DNA from: Nitrosomonadales bacterium
Lineage (GTDB): Bacteria; Pseudomonadota; Gammaproteobacteria; Burkholderiales; Gallionellaceae
NCBI GenBank assembly: GCA_947475825.1
Contig: CANJMS010000017.1
Location: 1-33,567 of the forward strand
Length of the DNA: 33,567 nucleotides
Direction: 5' to 3'
Shown piece by piece: positions 1-8,120 of the stretch; the stretch's first letter is position 1; every line of letters begins with the position of its first letter. A program made the translations under genes and the position numbers. The notes beneath the pieces were generated by a model that searched no databases, was not told where the DNA came from, and worked only from the letters and a program-made list of their open reading frames with translations.

Positions 1-108
1 ACCAACCCCAAACCTTTCATCTGGACTGCCAGCGCAAAAGATATATTACAAAAAGTCATTCGGGCTAACGGGCGCTTAAGTTCCAAACAGAATGCAACAC
101 TACACTAG
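1..108 (+). CDS. IS630-type transposase, C-terminal fragment (runs off left edge)
   Basis: Frame 1 is open from the first base and stops at TAG 106-108, giving 35 residues. They include NPKPFIWTASAKDIL and end in KQNATLH. A Pro-Phe-hydrophobic-Trp-Thr segment followed by an amphipathic helix is typical of the extreme C-terminus of IS630/Tc1-mariner-type DDE transposases. The catalytic part would lie outside the window. The family assignment is from recognition of the tail only. Because the right edge also lies in a transposase tail, the window probably ends where an assembly broke at repeated elements. The stop is followed immediately by a short repeat. Confidence 0.7.
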   Translation, partial: TNPKPFIWTASAKDILQKVIRANGRLSSKQNATLH

Positions 109-290
109 GAGCCTGATGCCGCAGACCGCCCGCAATGCCTATGCCCTTGTGGGTTGCGACAAAAACAGGCACTCGCTGTGTTGCGCTCCTTGGTATCGTA
201 GAATAACTACGACCGGCGTCGCGCGCCTTGCGATCATCCATTTTTTGTCAGCAACGCAGTTCATGATGGACTTAATCAGAGGTTCCCTAA
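108..290. repeat. Short interspersed repeat next to the transposase tail; rest of the 109-426 gap
   Basis: The stretch has related ends, GGAGCCTGAT at the left and, on the minus strand, GGAACCTCTGAT ending near 289. The minus-strand end resembles the GGAACCTCTG that follows the mtgA stop codon and the GGACACCTCT that follows lipA, so it seems to belong to the same loose repeat family. It also contains the word GCAACGCAGT, related to the TGCGTTGC word inside the lipA-downstream repeat. It could be the tail of the insertion sequence or a non-autonomous element. Open frames here look like chance. From 291 to 426 there is AT-rich leader DNA before the helicase gene with no feature I can name. Confidence 0.4.
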
Positions 291-426
291 CCTTATATAG
301 AATGGGCGAGTCACTGAGGGTAAGCAATATGCTGCACGATAACTTACGCCCTCGCGTAAAATCCGGCGTGAACTCCAATATGAATATCTGGAAATACAAA
401 AAGTATATTGAAGCCTATTGCAATAA

Positions 427-2403
427 TTGGAATTGTATCCCACCTTGATCTCCTCAAAAAATATAAGCGCACTTTTTTCGCCAGATGGCGTGCTGGCAAA
501 GCATATAGAGAATTTTCGGGCTCGTCCGCAGCAAATTGAATTGGCACAGGCCATAGCCGATGCTATTGAGAGCAATAGCCAGCTCATCGCAGAGGCAGGT
601 ACGGGAACAGGAAAAACGGTTGCCTATCTGGTACCTGCCCTGCTTGCTGGAGGAAAAGTGATCATCTCCACTGGCACAAAAAATCTACAGGATCAATTAT
701 TCCAGCGTGATTTACCAACTGTACGCGATGCGCTCAAAGTGCCTGTCACGATTGCATTGCTCAAAGGTCGTGCCAACTATATTTGCCACTATCATTTGGA
801 GCGCACCAGGACTGACGGACGATTTATCACTCGTGAAGATGCAAAAAGTCTCAGCAAAATTGTGAGCTATGCAAAAACCACACAGTCTGGCGACAAAAGT
901 GGCTTAAGTGGCGTAGCGGAAAATGCACCCATCTGGATGCAAGTGACTTCCACCCGCGACAATTGCCTGGGTCAGGAATGTCCTAACCATAAAGAATGTT
1001 TTATATTAAAGGCGCGTAAAGAAGCCATGACAGCAGATGTGGTGGTGGTCAACCATCATCTGTTTTTTGCCGATGTGATGCTGCGTGATGAAGGCGTGGC
1101 GGAGCTTTTACCGGCATGCAACACCGTTATTTTTGATGAGGCACATCAGTTACCGGAAACCGCCAGTTTATTTTTTGGTGAAAGTATTTCCACTTCCCAG
1201 CTGATTGATCTGGCGCACGATACTCGACTGGAAGCAGCCAACTCAGCCAGGGATTTCAAGCCACTGCCTATTGCAACGGATGCGCTGGATAAAGCTGCGA
1301 AAGACTTACGTCTGGTATTTAATCAACCTGACGGGCTTTTCAAACAAAAAGAAGGACGCATGGCGGCCAACACCGTACAGGATATATCCAATTGGCAAGG
1401 CACATTGACTGCACTGACCGACTGCCTCGCTCACCTGAATACCATGCTGGAGGCGCAAGCTGAACGCAGTGAAGGCTTGCAGAATTGCTGGCAGCGCGGC
1501 TTGGAACTACATAGAAAAATCAAACTGTGGGAAGAAGACGTAACAGGAGACGGCTTGGTGCGGTGGCTGGAAATATTTCATCATTCCGTGCAACTCAACA
1601 CCACTCCGTTATCCATCGCGGAAATTTTTTCCAAACAAATGAGTGGTCATCCGCGAGCATGGATTTTTACTTCGGCAACACTTGCGGTCAAACAAAATTT
1701 TGACCACTACCAAGCCGAGATGGGTTTGCCAGGAGCACGTACTGCCTGCTGGGACAGTCCCTTTAATTACAGCGCGCAAGCCCTGCTATACGTGCCGCAA
1801 GACATGCCCGAACCCAACAGCCCGGGCTATACCGAAGCTGTCGTGCAAGCCGCATTACCTTTACTGGAGGCCAGCAAGGGACGGGCATTTTTACTTTTCA
1901 CCAGCCTGCGTGCGATGCAACAGGCGCACGAAATTTTGCAGACCGAATTTGCGCGCAAGCAACTAGATTACCCGCTCATGCTGCAAGGAGATGGCTCGCG
2001 CAATGAGTTGCTCAGCCGCTTTCGCGAACACGGCAACGCGGTGCTGCTGGGTAGCCAATCATTTTGGGAGGGAGTGGATGTGCGGGGTGAAGCGTTGTCG
2101 CTAGTGGTGATCGATAAGCTACCCTTTGCCGCGCCCGATGATCCGGTGCTGGCAGCGCGCATCGCACATATTACCAAGCAAGGCCGCAATGCCTTTATGG
2201 AATATCAATTACCGCGCACGGTGATTAATCTGAAACAAGGCGCAGGGCGTTTGATACGCGATGAAATGGATCGGGGGGTGTTGATGATTTGCGATCCGCG
2301 CCTGATTACCAAATCCTATGGCAAACGCATCTGGCAAAGCTTGCCGCCATTCAAGCGCACGCGTGAATTAAGTGAAGCAGTGGAATTCTTTAGCCTTGGT
2401 TAA
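427..2403 (+). CDS. yoaA: ATP-dependent DNA helicase, DinG/YoaA type (XPD-like, Fe-S)
   Basis: Superfamily 2 helicase of the XPD/DinG group, which unwinds DNA 5'-3' in repair and replication-stress responses. In the 658-residue frame, Walker A AGTGTGKT is at 57-64 and the DEAH box at 237-240. Four cysteines at 120, 180, 185 and 191 are placed as the Fe-S cluster ligands of this family. C-terminal helicase motifs include GSQSFWEGVDVRG and the arginine-finger region QGAGRLIRD. Length and motif order fit YoaA better than long DinG proteins with an exonuclease domain. The start is uncertain: no ATG lies near the N-terminus, TTG codons occur at 427, 433 and 445, and no strong ribosome binding site is visible. 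The gene is convergent with rimO, with a 126-bp repeat between them. Confidence 0.9.
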   Translation: MELYPTLISSKNISALFSPDGVLAKHIENFRARPQQIELAQAIADAIESNSQLIAEAGTGTGKTVAYLVPALLAGGKVIISTGTKNLQDQLFQRDLPTVRDALKVPVTIALLKGRANYICHYHLERTRTDGRFITREDAKSLSKIVSYAKTTQSGDKSGLSGVAENAPIWMQVTSTRDNCLGQECPNHKECFILKARKEAMTADVVVVNHHLFFADVMLRDEGVAELLPACNTVIFDEAHQLPETASLFFGESISTSQLIDLAHDTRLEAANSARDFKPLPIATDALDKAAKDLRLVFNQPDGLFKQKEGRMAANTVQDISNWQGTLTALTDCLAHLNTMLEAQAERSEGLQNCWQRGLELHRKIKLWEEDVTGDGLVRWLEIFHHSVQLNTTPLSIAEIFSKQMSGHPRAWIFTSATLAVKQNFDHYQAEMGLPGARTACWDSPFNYSAQALLYVPQDMPEPNSPGYTEAVVQAALPLLEASKGRAFLLFTSLRAMQQAHEILQTEFARKQLDYPLMLQGDGSRNELLSRFREHGNAVLLGSQSFWEGVDVRGEALSLVVIDKLPFAAPDDPVLAARIAHITKQGRNAFMEYQLPRTVINLKQGAGRLIRDEMDRGVLMICDPRLITKSYGKRIWQSLPPFKRTRELSEAVEFFSLG

Positions 2404-2408
2404 CCCTA

Positions 2409-2534
2409 ATTCCAGTTTCCGATAAAAAGGAGCACAAGGCGGCAAGGATGAGGCGACGAAGACAGTACATTTGAGTACGGCTAGGAGCCGAAGACGAAGG
2501 TAACACAGTGATCGTTTTTATCGGGAATTGGAAT
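2409..2534 (+). repeat. 126-bp inverted-repeat element, copy 1
   Basis: The element begins ATTCCAGTTTCCGATAAAAA and ends TTTTTATCGGGAATTGGAAT, so its two ends form an imperfect inverted repeat of about 20 bp. Inside is a small perfect hairpin, CGGCT-AGG-AGCCG. Two more copies of exactly the same length are at 11394-11519 (opposite orientation) and 19287-19412. It starts six bases after the helicase stop codon and overlaps the 3' end of rimO on the other strand. It has no coding capacity, so it would be a MITE- or REP-like element moved by an enzyme encoded elsewhere; the paired arms could also act as a bidirectional terminator. Confidence 0.85.
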
Positions 2535-3885
2535 AAATGGTCTCCGCCCACAGATCATGCACATCCGAATCCGTAACTCGCACTTCGACCAAGTCACCCA
2601 CTTTCAGTGATTCACCATCAATCACATACACTACACCATCAATCTCCGGCGCATCAGCAGCACTACGCGCAATCGCGCCTTCATCATCGACTTCATCCAC
2701 CAACACGGTAATAATTTTACCGATCTTGCGTTGTAATTTTGCCTCACTGATTTTTTCCTGCAATTGCATCAAGCGTTCCAAACGCTGTTGCTGCACATCG
2801 GGTGGAATGTGATCTGGCAAGGCATTGGCAACCGCTCCTTCCACAGGCGAGTACATAAATGCACCCACTCGATCCAATTGCGCCTCTTCAAGAAAATCCA
2901 ATAATTCCTGAAATTCCGCTTCGGTCTCACCCGGAAAACCGACGATAAATGTGCTACGCAAAGTAATGTCAGGACAAATGCTGCGCCATTGTTTAATGCG
3001 CGCCAGCACATTCTCACTGCTGGCTGGACGCTTCATCAATTTTAAAATGCGCGTGTTGGCATGTTGAAAGGGAATATCAAGATACGGCAATATCTTTCCC
3101 GCCGCCATAAGCGGGATCACTTCATCCACATGCGGATAAGGATAAACATAATGCAAACGTATCCACGGACTCTGCTTTTTCGCGCCACTGACAGTTACAC
3201 TGAGGTCACCCATCGCCTGCACCAGTTCTGTCATGCGCGTCTTAAGCGGCCTGCCATTCCAAAATCCAGTACGATATTTCATATCCACACCATACGCGCT
3301 GGTGTCTTGCGAAATAACCAACAGCTCTTTCACACCCGCGTTAAGCAGGTTCTGCGCTTCTTGCATGACATCACCTACTGGTCGACTGACCAAGTCTCCG
3401 CGCATCGAAGGAATAATACAAAAGGTGCAACGATGATTACAGCCTTCTGAAATTTTCACGTATGCAAAATGTTTGGGCGTTAAACGTATGCCCTGCGGTG
3501 GCACTAAATCGCTGTAGGGGTCATGCAATCTCGGTAGATGAGCATGGACTGCTGCCATCACTTCGTCGGTCGCGTGCGGGCCAGTTACCGCCAGCACCTT
3601 GGGGTGCGTTTTTTTCACGATGTCGCCCTTAGCACCGAGGCAGCCCGTCACCACCACTTTGCCGTTTTCGGCCAGTGCTTCGCCTATTGCATCCAGTGAC
3701 TCTTCCACCGCACTATCGATAAAACCGCAGGTGTTGACCACCACCAAATCCGAGTCAGCGTAGCTCGGTGAAATGATGTAACCCTCAGCACGCAAGCGTG
3801 TGAGGATGTGCTCGGAATCTACCGTGGCCTTGGGACAGCCCAGTGATACGAATCCTATGCGAGGTGCTGTGTTTTGTTTGTTCAA
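2518..3885 (-). CDS. rimO: Ribosomal protein S12 methylthiotransferase RimO
   Basis: Radical-SAM methylthiotransferase that modifies an aspartate of ribosomal protein S12. The N-terminal MTTase domain has cysteines 17, 53 and 82 for the auxiliary [4Fe-4S] cluster. The radical-SAM motif CNHRCTFC gives cysteines 149, 153 and 156, and IIPSMRGD follows. A C-terminal TRAM-like region (from about residue 385) ends the protein. The 455-residue length is slightly above the usual ~440. The last residues YSNSR and the TAA stop are encoded by the end of the 126-bp repeat at 2409-2534, so the native C-terminus has been replaced or extended. RimO is distinguished from MiaB by the GFVSLGCPK start and the SMRG motif. 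Confidence 0.95.
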   Translation of the reverse strand: MNKQNTAPRIGFVSLGCPKATVDSEHILTRLRAEGYIISPSYADSDLVVVNTCGFIDSAVEESLDAIGEALAENGKVVVTGCLGAKGDIVKKTHPKVLAVTGPHATDEVMAAVHAHLPRLHDPYSDLVPPQGIRLTPKHFAYVKISEGCNHRCTFCIIPSMRGDLVSRPVGDVMQEAQNLLNAGVKELLVISQDTSAYGVDMKYRTGFWNGRPLKTRMTELVQAMGDLSVTVSGAKKQSPWIRLHYVYPYPHVDEVIPLMAAGKILPYLDIPFQHANTRILKLMKRPASSENVLARIKQWRSICPDITLRSTFIVGFPGETEAEFQELLDFLEEAQLDRVGAFMYSPVEGAVANALPDHIPPDVQQQRLERLMQLQEKISEAKLQRKIGKIITVLVDEVDDEGAIARSAADAPEIDGVVYVIDGESLKVGDLVEVRVTDSDVHDLWAETIYSNSR

Positions 3886-4020
3886 TTTGCCAGCCTTAAT
3901 AGATCAGGTTAATTTAAAAATGTGCTGAAAGAATATTGGTGAGGATGCAGAGTTAACCCTGCTATCAATGCGCATTCCGAGCCGAGATTTAACGCTGCGA
4001 TGCGGCCTTTAGCAATTTCA

Positions 4021-4800
4021 TTAGTGTGCTGAGAATGTTCCTACCAACGCCACGGTTCCTACACCCAGTGCAATTAATACCACCTGTTGCAGGGTATCTT
4101 GCAGTTTTGCGCGCTTATGCAAACCCGGAATTAAATCCGCCACTGCCACATAAATCATGCTGGCAGCGGCTAATCCAAGTAAGGTGGGTATCCAACCCTG
4201 CATGGATTGCAATGTGTAATATCCTAAAATCCCACCCGCCACCGAAGCAAAACTTGAAATGATGTTCAATTGCAATGCGTGCAATTTGCTGTACCCAGAA
4301 TGCAGCAAAATTACAAAATCACCTACTTCCTGCGGTACTTCATGCGCAATAATCGCCAGCGCAGTAACCATGCCCAGATGCACATCAATCAAAAAAGCGG
4401 CGGCGATAATGATGCCATCGACAAAGTTATGAAAGGTATCACCCAGCATAATCATCATGCCGCTACGGCCGTGATCGTGCGTTTTCTCCGAGGCTAATAA
4501 TTCGTGCGCTTCACAATGCTCATGGTGGCAGTGTCGCCACAACACCAATTTTTCTAAAACAAAAAATAGCAAAATGCCAAATAGCACCGTTGCGCTTAAT
4601 GCGGTTATATTTTTTGTGAGCGTCATTGCCTCCGGCAAAATATTCAGAAACACAGCGCCCAACAACGCGCCTATGGCATAACTAACCATTCCATTGAGAT
4701 ATAGATGGGTGCGCCCACTCAGCGAGAATGCCGCTGCACACAAGACGCTCAACACGCCTCCCAATGCGGTGGCTGCAATAATCCAGGCCAACGTGGTCAT
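4021..4800 (-). CDS. ZIP-family divalent metal transporter
   Basis: A 259-residue polytopic inner-membrane protein with about eight hydrophobic segments. The ZIP signatures are HNFVDG at 124-129 in the fourth helix and HEVPQE at 153-158 in the fifth, which together form the binuclear metal site. A histidine-rich cytoplasmic loop lies at about 90-110 (HCHHEHCEAHE, then HDHG). It probably imports Zn2+ or another divalent metal; the exact substrate cannot be read from sequence. A second probable metal-uptake cluster lies at 11053-14634. The ATG start is followed by a hydrophobic helix. The 135 bases between it and rimO hold no recognisable gene. Confidence 0.9.
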   Translation of the reverse strand: MTTLAWIIAATALGGVLSVLCAAAFSLSGRTHLYLNGMVSYAIGALLGAVFLNILPEAMTLTKNITALSATVLFGILLFFVLEKLVLWRHCHHEHCEAHELLASEKTHDHGRSGMMIMLGDTFHNFVDGIIIAAAFLIDVHLGMVTALAIIAHEVPQEVGDFVILLHSGYSKLHALQLNIISSFASVAGGILGYYTLQSMQGWIPTLLGLAAASMIYVAVADLIPGLHKRAKLQDTLQQVVLIALGVGTVALVGTFSAH

Positions 4801-4938
4801 GACTTAATCGGCATACTCATGGAGTAACTATAGGAAATCGCGGCAAGATAAAAAAGGGGCGGATTATAGCAAAAGTCTCCGCACACCTACTGTGAAATTT
4901 GAACAGACCGCTGGCGGCAAATAAAGGCACCGCCACAC

Positions 4939-5043
4939 TCACTTCGCGCATCGAAATCCAAAATCTTCGCTGAATTTATCCGGTGTCATGTGCGCGCATA
5001 AGGCTGCTCTGAAAAACATGGGCAGTGCGTAATGCCCGACCAT
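4939..5043 (-). pseudogene. Relic of a formylglycine-generating-enzyme-like (SUMF1/FGE) protein, C-terminus
   Basis: On the minus strand a frame from ATG 5043-5041 to TGA 4941-4939 encodes 34 residues beginning MVGHYALPMFFRAAL and ending SEDFGFRCAK. An Arg-rich segment followed by PDxxxEDxGFRCA is how FGE-sulfatase/SUMF1-domain proteins end. The upstream frame stays open only to about 5110 with no recognisable domain, so at most the tail of such a gene survives. This is the only gene-like content in the 324-base gap 4801-5124. The other bases are the ZIP leader and unremarkable sequence. The call rests on a short match by eye. Confidence 0.4.
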
Positions 5044-5124
5044 TTTATTTTGAAGTCCCCTGTGCTTGGCTCGCGTTTCTATTGTCTCTGCGCGTGACGC
5101 ATGTCTATCTGAATTGCCCCTAAA

Positions 5125-6078
5125 TCAATTACGCCTCACCCGTTGATAAACCCGCCCTGCCCCCATCACCCCCACCAACGCCAGCGCCCCCGCCGCCACT
5201 CCAGCAATCACATTCAGCAATGAAGAAGTCAGCACATCCAGCACGACTCCGATATTAGGCACGGTGCCAGCACTTTGCGCCCAACTTTCAATGAAGTGAT
5301 GCGCTACGGGGATGCCGTGGGTGAGTATGCCGCCGCCGACCATGAACATGGCAGCCGTGCCGACGACTGAAAGTATTTTCATTAAAATGGGCGCGCCGCG
5401 TAAACAGCACCGTCCAACAAGATGTTGAAATCTTGTCCAGGCATCCTTGCCCGGCTTTTGCATGAGATGCAAGCCGGCATCATCGAGCTTAACGATGCCT
5501 GCCACAAGGCCATAAACACCCACGGTCATAACTATGGCGATGCCGGAAAGCACGGCAACTTTATTCATAAAGTTGGCGGTGGCGACCGTGCCTAAAGTTA
5601 TCACCACAATTTCTGCGGAGAGCACGAAGTCAGTGCGGATCGCGCCTTTTACTTTTTCATTTTCAAAGGCGACTAAATCAATATCGGGATTCGCCACCAC
5701 ACTGACCAATTCAGCGTGACGGACTTGATCTTCTTTCTGGGAATGTAAAAATTTATGCGCGATTTTTTCAAACCCTTCAAAGCATAAATAGAGTCCGCCT
5801 ACCATCAACAAGGGCAGGATTAACCAGGGTGCGGCCCAGCTAATCAATAATGCCGAGGGTACCAGGATCAGTTTATTAACGAATGAGCCTTTAGCCACTG
5901 CCCACACCACGGGTAGCTCACGTTCGGCGCGAACACCCGATACTTGCTGTGCGTTCAGCGCGAGATCATCGCCCAGCACGCCTGCGGTTTTTTTCGCAGC
6001 GACTTTGGTCATCGCCGCTACGTCGTCCAGCACTGCTGCTATATCGTCGAGTAAAACTAATAAACTACCGCCTGCCAT
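5125..6078 (-). CDS. DUF808 / YedI-family inner-membrane protein
   Basis: The 317-residue protein opens MAGGSLLVLLDDIAAVLDDVA and continues with the conserved GVLGDDLALNAQQVSG and ELPVVWAVAKGSF segments, the hallmark of the DUF808 (YedI) family. Several hydrophobic segments follow, including a C-terminal one (GVAAGALALVGVMGAGRVYQ). The function of the family is not established. It is transcribed divergently from lipA with 129 bases between the genes. The length is close to that of E. coli YedI, and the ATG start matches the conserved beginning of the family. Confidence 0.88.
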   Translation of the reverse strand: MAGGSLLVLLDDIAAVLDDVAAMTKVAAKKTAGVLGDDLALNAQQVSGVRAERELPVVWAVAKGSFVNKLILVPSALLISWAAPWLILPLLMVGGLYLCFEGFEKIAHKFLHSQKEDQVRHAELVSVVANPDIDLVAFENEKVKGAIRTDFVLSAEIVVITLGTVATANFMNKVAVLSGIAIVMTVGVYGLVAGIVKLDDAGLHLMQKPGKDAWTRFQHLVGRCCLRGAPILMKILSVVGTAAMFMVGGGILTHGIPVAHHFIESWAQSAGTVPNIGVVLDVLTSSLLNVIAGVAAGALALVGVMGAGRVYQRVRRN

Positions 6079-6146
6079 ATCTTTATCCTAATCTGGTCGC
6101 TATGCACGCATCTATACGTGACCTTCGTAATTTGAACATAAACTGC

Positions 6147-6176
6147 TTGGTGAATGGGGGGCAACTATACGATAAT
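6147..6176 (+). promoter_or_regulatory. Candidate sigma-70 promoter for lipA
   Basis: TTGGTG at 6147-6152 and GATAAT at 6171-6176 are separated by 18 bases, placing a transcription start near 6183, about 25 bases before the lipA start. Identified by eye only. Confidence 0.4.
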
Positions 6177-6207
6177 TCCGCCCCAACGCCAGCTTGATTG
6201 AAAGAAA

Positions 6208-7185
6208 ATGATCGCCATGAACATTCCAAGTCCCTCTGAAAACCAATCGAACGTTCCTGAGAAACAAACAGGCGCAGCTAAAACTGCGCGCAATCCGATC
6301 AAAATTATTCCCTTACAGGAACGCTTGCGTAAGCCCACCTGGATCCGCGCCAAAACTGGCAGCGGGCAAGGTTATCACGATGTGAAGCGGCTGTTGCGCG
6401 AACATAAATTGCACACGGTATGCGAGGAGGCTTCGTGTCCAAACATCGGCGAATGTTTTAGCAAAGGCACGGCGACCTTCATGATCCTCGGTGATTTATG
6501 TACTAGGCGCTGCCCCTTTTGCGATGTCGGTCATGGCAAACCCTTGCCGCCGGATGCCAATGAACCCGCCAATCTCGCGCAATCTATCGCCTTACTCAAA
6601 CTAAAATATGTAGTCATCACCAGTGTTGATCGGGACGATTTACGCGATGGCGGCGCACAGCATTTTGTCGATTGCCTGAGTGCCATACGCGCCACTTCAC
6701 CGCTGACTAAACTGGAAATACTGGTGCCGGATTTTAGAGGGAGGCTGGAAGTCGCGCTGAATGTGCTATCCAACAGTTTGCCGGATGTATTGAATCACAA
6801 TATGGAAACAGTGCCGCGCTTATACAAACTGGCGCGTCCCGGCGCGGACTATTTGCATTCGCTGAAATTGCTGAAAGATTTCAAAGCGCGTTTCCCGCAC
6901 ATACCCACCAAATCTGGCTTAATGCTGGGCTTGGGTGAAACAGATGAGGAGATATTGCAAGCCATGCGCGACCTGCGCGACCACGATGTGGAAATGCTGA
7001 CGCTGGGACAATATTTGCAGCCTTCAGAAGGACACCTGCCAGTGTTGCGCTATGTGCATCCCGACACCTTCAAAATGTTTGAGGACGCAGCCAAGGAAAT
7101 GGGCTTTTCACATGCCGCTTGCGGGCCGATGGTACGCAGCAGTTATCATGCGGATGAACAGGCGCACTTGGCGGGTGCAATTTAA
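6208..7185 (+). CDS. lipA: Lipoyl synthase LipA
   Basis: Radical-SAM enzyme that inserts two sulfurs into protein-bound octanoyl groups to make the lipoyl cofactor. The auxiliary-cluster cysteines are 72, 77 and 83 ([12 protein letters not shown]), and the radical-SAM cysteines are 98, 102 and 105 (CTRRCPFC). The RSSYHADEQ segment near the C-terminus carries the conserved serine that ligates the auxiliary cluster. Length is 325 residues; an ATG at 6217 is an alternative start. The usual partner lipB is not in the window, so lipA stands alone. The TAA stop is part of the TTAA that opens the repeat at 7182-7330. Confidence 0.96.
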   Translation: MIAMNIPSPSENQSNVPEKQTGAAKTARNPIKIIPLQERLRKPTWIRAKTGSGQGYHDVKRLLREHKLHTVCEEASCPNIGECFSKGTATFMILGDLCTRRCPFCDVGHGKPLPPDANEPANLAQSIALLKLKYVVITSVDRDDLRDGGAQHFVDCLSAIRATSPLTKLEILVPDFRGRLEVALNVLSNSLPDVLNHNMETVPRLYKLARPGADYLHSLKLLKDFKARFPHIPTKSGLMLGLGETDEEILQAMRDLRDHDVEMLTLGQYLQPSEGHLPVLRYVHPDTFKMFEDAAKEMGFSHAACGPMVRSSYHADEQAHLAGAI

Positions 7186-7330
7186 GGACACCTCTAAAAA
7201 TCCAAATTACGTCGCGATACTGCGTTGCTCAAAAAATTTAAACGCTTACATATCAAACATATGCTGCGCGCTTAAATTTTTATCACGCCTTGCCTCGCTT
7301 AGTATTTTAAATTTTTAGAGATGCCCTTAA
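7182..7330 (+). repeat. 149-bp inverted-repeat element beginning on the lipA stop codon
   Basis: The left end TTAAGGACACCTCTAAAAAT and the right end read on the other strand, TTAAGGGCATCTCTAAAAAT, form a near-perfect terminal inverted repeat, with TTAA at both outer edges. The interior has the motifs ACTGCGTTGCTC and ATGCTGCGCGCTTAAA and no coding frame. Related fragments lie at 7327-7390, 12893-12950 and after mtgA at 16277. It is probably a non-autonomous mobile or REP-like element that may serve as a transcription terminator for lipA. Confidence 0.75.
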
Positions 7331-7390
7331 GGACATCTAAAATTCAACTCACGTCGCCATACTATATTGCTCGCAAAAAATTGCTTACCC
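7327..7390 (+). repeat. Second, partial copy of the CTCTAAAAAT-family repeat
   Basis: Directly abutting the previous element and sharing its TTAA, the sequence TTAAGGACATCTAAAATTCA is followed by ACGTCGCCATACT and TTGCTCGCAAAAAATT. This matches the left half of the family, as at 12893-12950. No matching right end is seen, so the copy is truncated or decayed. It lies just downstream of the minus-strand EF-hand gene. Confidence 0.6.
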
Positions 7391-7403
7391 GCACCAGCAC
7401 AAA

Positions 7404-7916
7404 CTACGTCGTTTTATCCTTGCCATGCTTCTGATCCCCACCGTGCTTCCTCCCCCCGCGATGCATTGCATTCATAGTGGTACGAATTTCTTCAAGCGTA
7501 ATCAAACCATTTTTATTGGCATCAATTTCAACAAAATATTTAGCTAGAATCGGCGTTTTTTTCGCTTCTTCGGCTGACAATGCACCATCTTTATTCACAT
7601 CGGCCTGGTTAAAACGCTCGTCAAAATTTGACCTTGCGTGCTCTTGCATTTTGCCATGTAGTGCGTCCATTTCTTCTTTGGTCAGCTTGCCGTCCGCGTT
7701 ACTGTCAAGCTCTTTAAATCTCGTCGCATGAAAAGCTTCAAATTCGGATTTTGAAATTTCATTATCAGCATTAGCATCCATCCTTTTAAACATGATGTCG
7801 GCCATATGTCCGCGCGCTCCGCCTTGATGTCCATCACCTTGTTCAGCAGGATCAGCTTGCGCATGGGATGAGCTTAAAGTAAAAAAAGCAGCTAGCAACG
7901 TAATCAATATTTTCAT
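7404..7916 (-). CDS. Secreted EF-hand calcium-binding protein
   Basis: A 170-residue protein with an N-terminal signal peptide (MKILITLLAAFFTLSSSHAQA). Four EF-hand loops lie at about 47-58 (DANADNEISKSE), 71-82 (DSNADGKLTKEE), 106-117 (DVNKDGALSAEE) and 132-143 (DANKNGLITLEE). All four keep acidic or Asn residues at the main coordinating positions and end in Glu, so all could bind Ca2+. A His/Gly/Lys-rich tail (MHRGGRKHGGDQKHGKDK) may bind other metals or surfaces. It is expected in the periplasm or outside the cell. A purine-rich GGAGAT lies about six bases before the start. The specific role is unknown. Confidence 0.88.
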   Translation of the reverse strand: MKILITLLAAFFTLSSSHAQADPAEQGDGHQGGARGHMADIMFKRMDANADNEISKSEFEAFHATRFKELDSNADGKLTKEEMDALHGKMQEHARSNFDERFNQADVNKDGALSAEEAKKTPILAKYFVEIDANKNGLITLEEIRTTMNAMHRGGRKHGGDQKHGKDKTT

Positions 7917-8037
7917 GAAAATCTCCTAAATGTACATTTTAAATTTGAAAATACCGAGGCGCAACTATCCGAAAATAAAGTGTGCTAAGGCAATCATACC
8001 TCAATAGTCAACAAAATATTGGCCTTCCCTAGTGGGG

Positions 8038-8043
8038 TATAAT
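8038..8043 (+). promoter_or_regulatory. Candidate -10 box for the RNase II gene
   Basis: TATAAT matches the -10 consensus. A -35 partner is weak: TTGGCC at 8019-8024 gives a short 13-base spacing. If it is real, transcription starts near 8050, which excludes the upstream GTG at 8032 as start and supports the ATG at 8104. Confidence 0.35.
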
Positions 8044-8080
8044 TACACTTATTTGTTACCGCATTCCCTCCACGCCATTT

Positions 8081-8120
8081 CCCATGAATATTTTTTACCC
8101 CGCATGAATATTTTTTACGA
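8081..8120 (+). repeat. 20-bp tandem duplication across a start codon
   Basis: CATGAATATTTTTTAC occurs at 8083-8098 and again at 8103-8118, a 16-base exact match with a 20-base period. The first ATG (8084) opens a seven-codon frame (MNIFYPA) whose TGA at 8105-8107 overlaps the second ATG (8104-8106), the start of the exoribonuclease gene. Confidence 0.9.

Noticed and set aside
92-448. 118-codon open frame between the transposase tail and the helicase gene
   Set aside because: It overlaps the repeat and the helicase start, and its product has no recognisable features.
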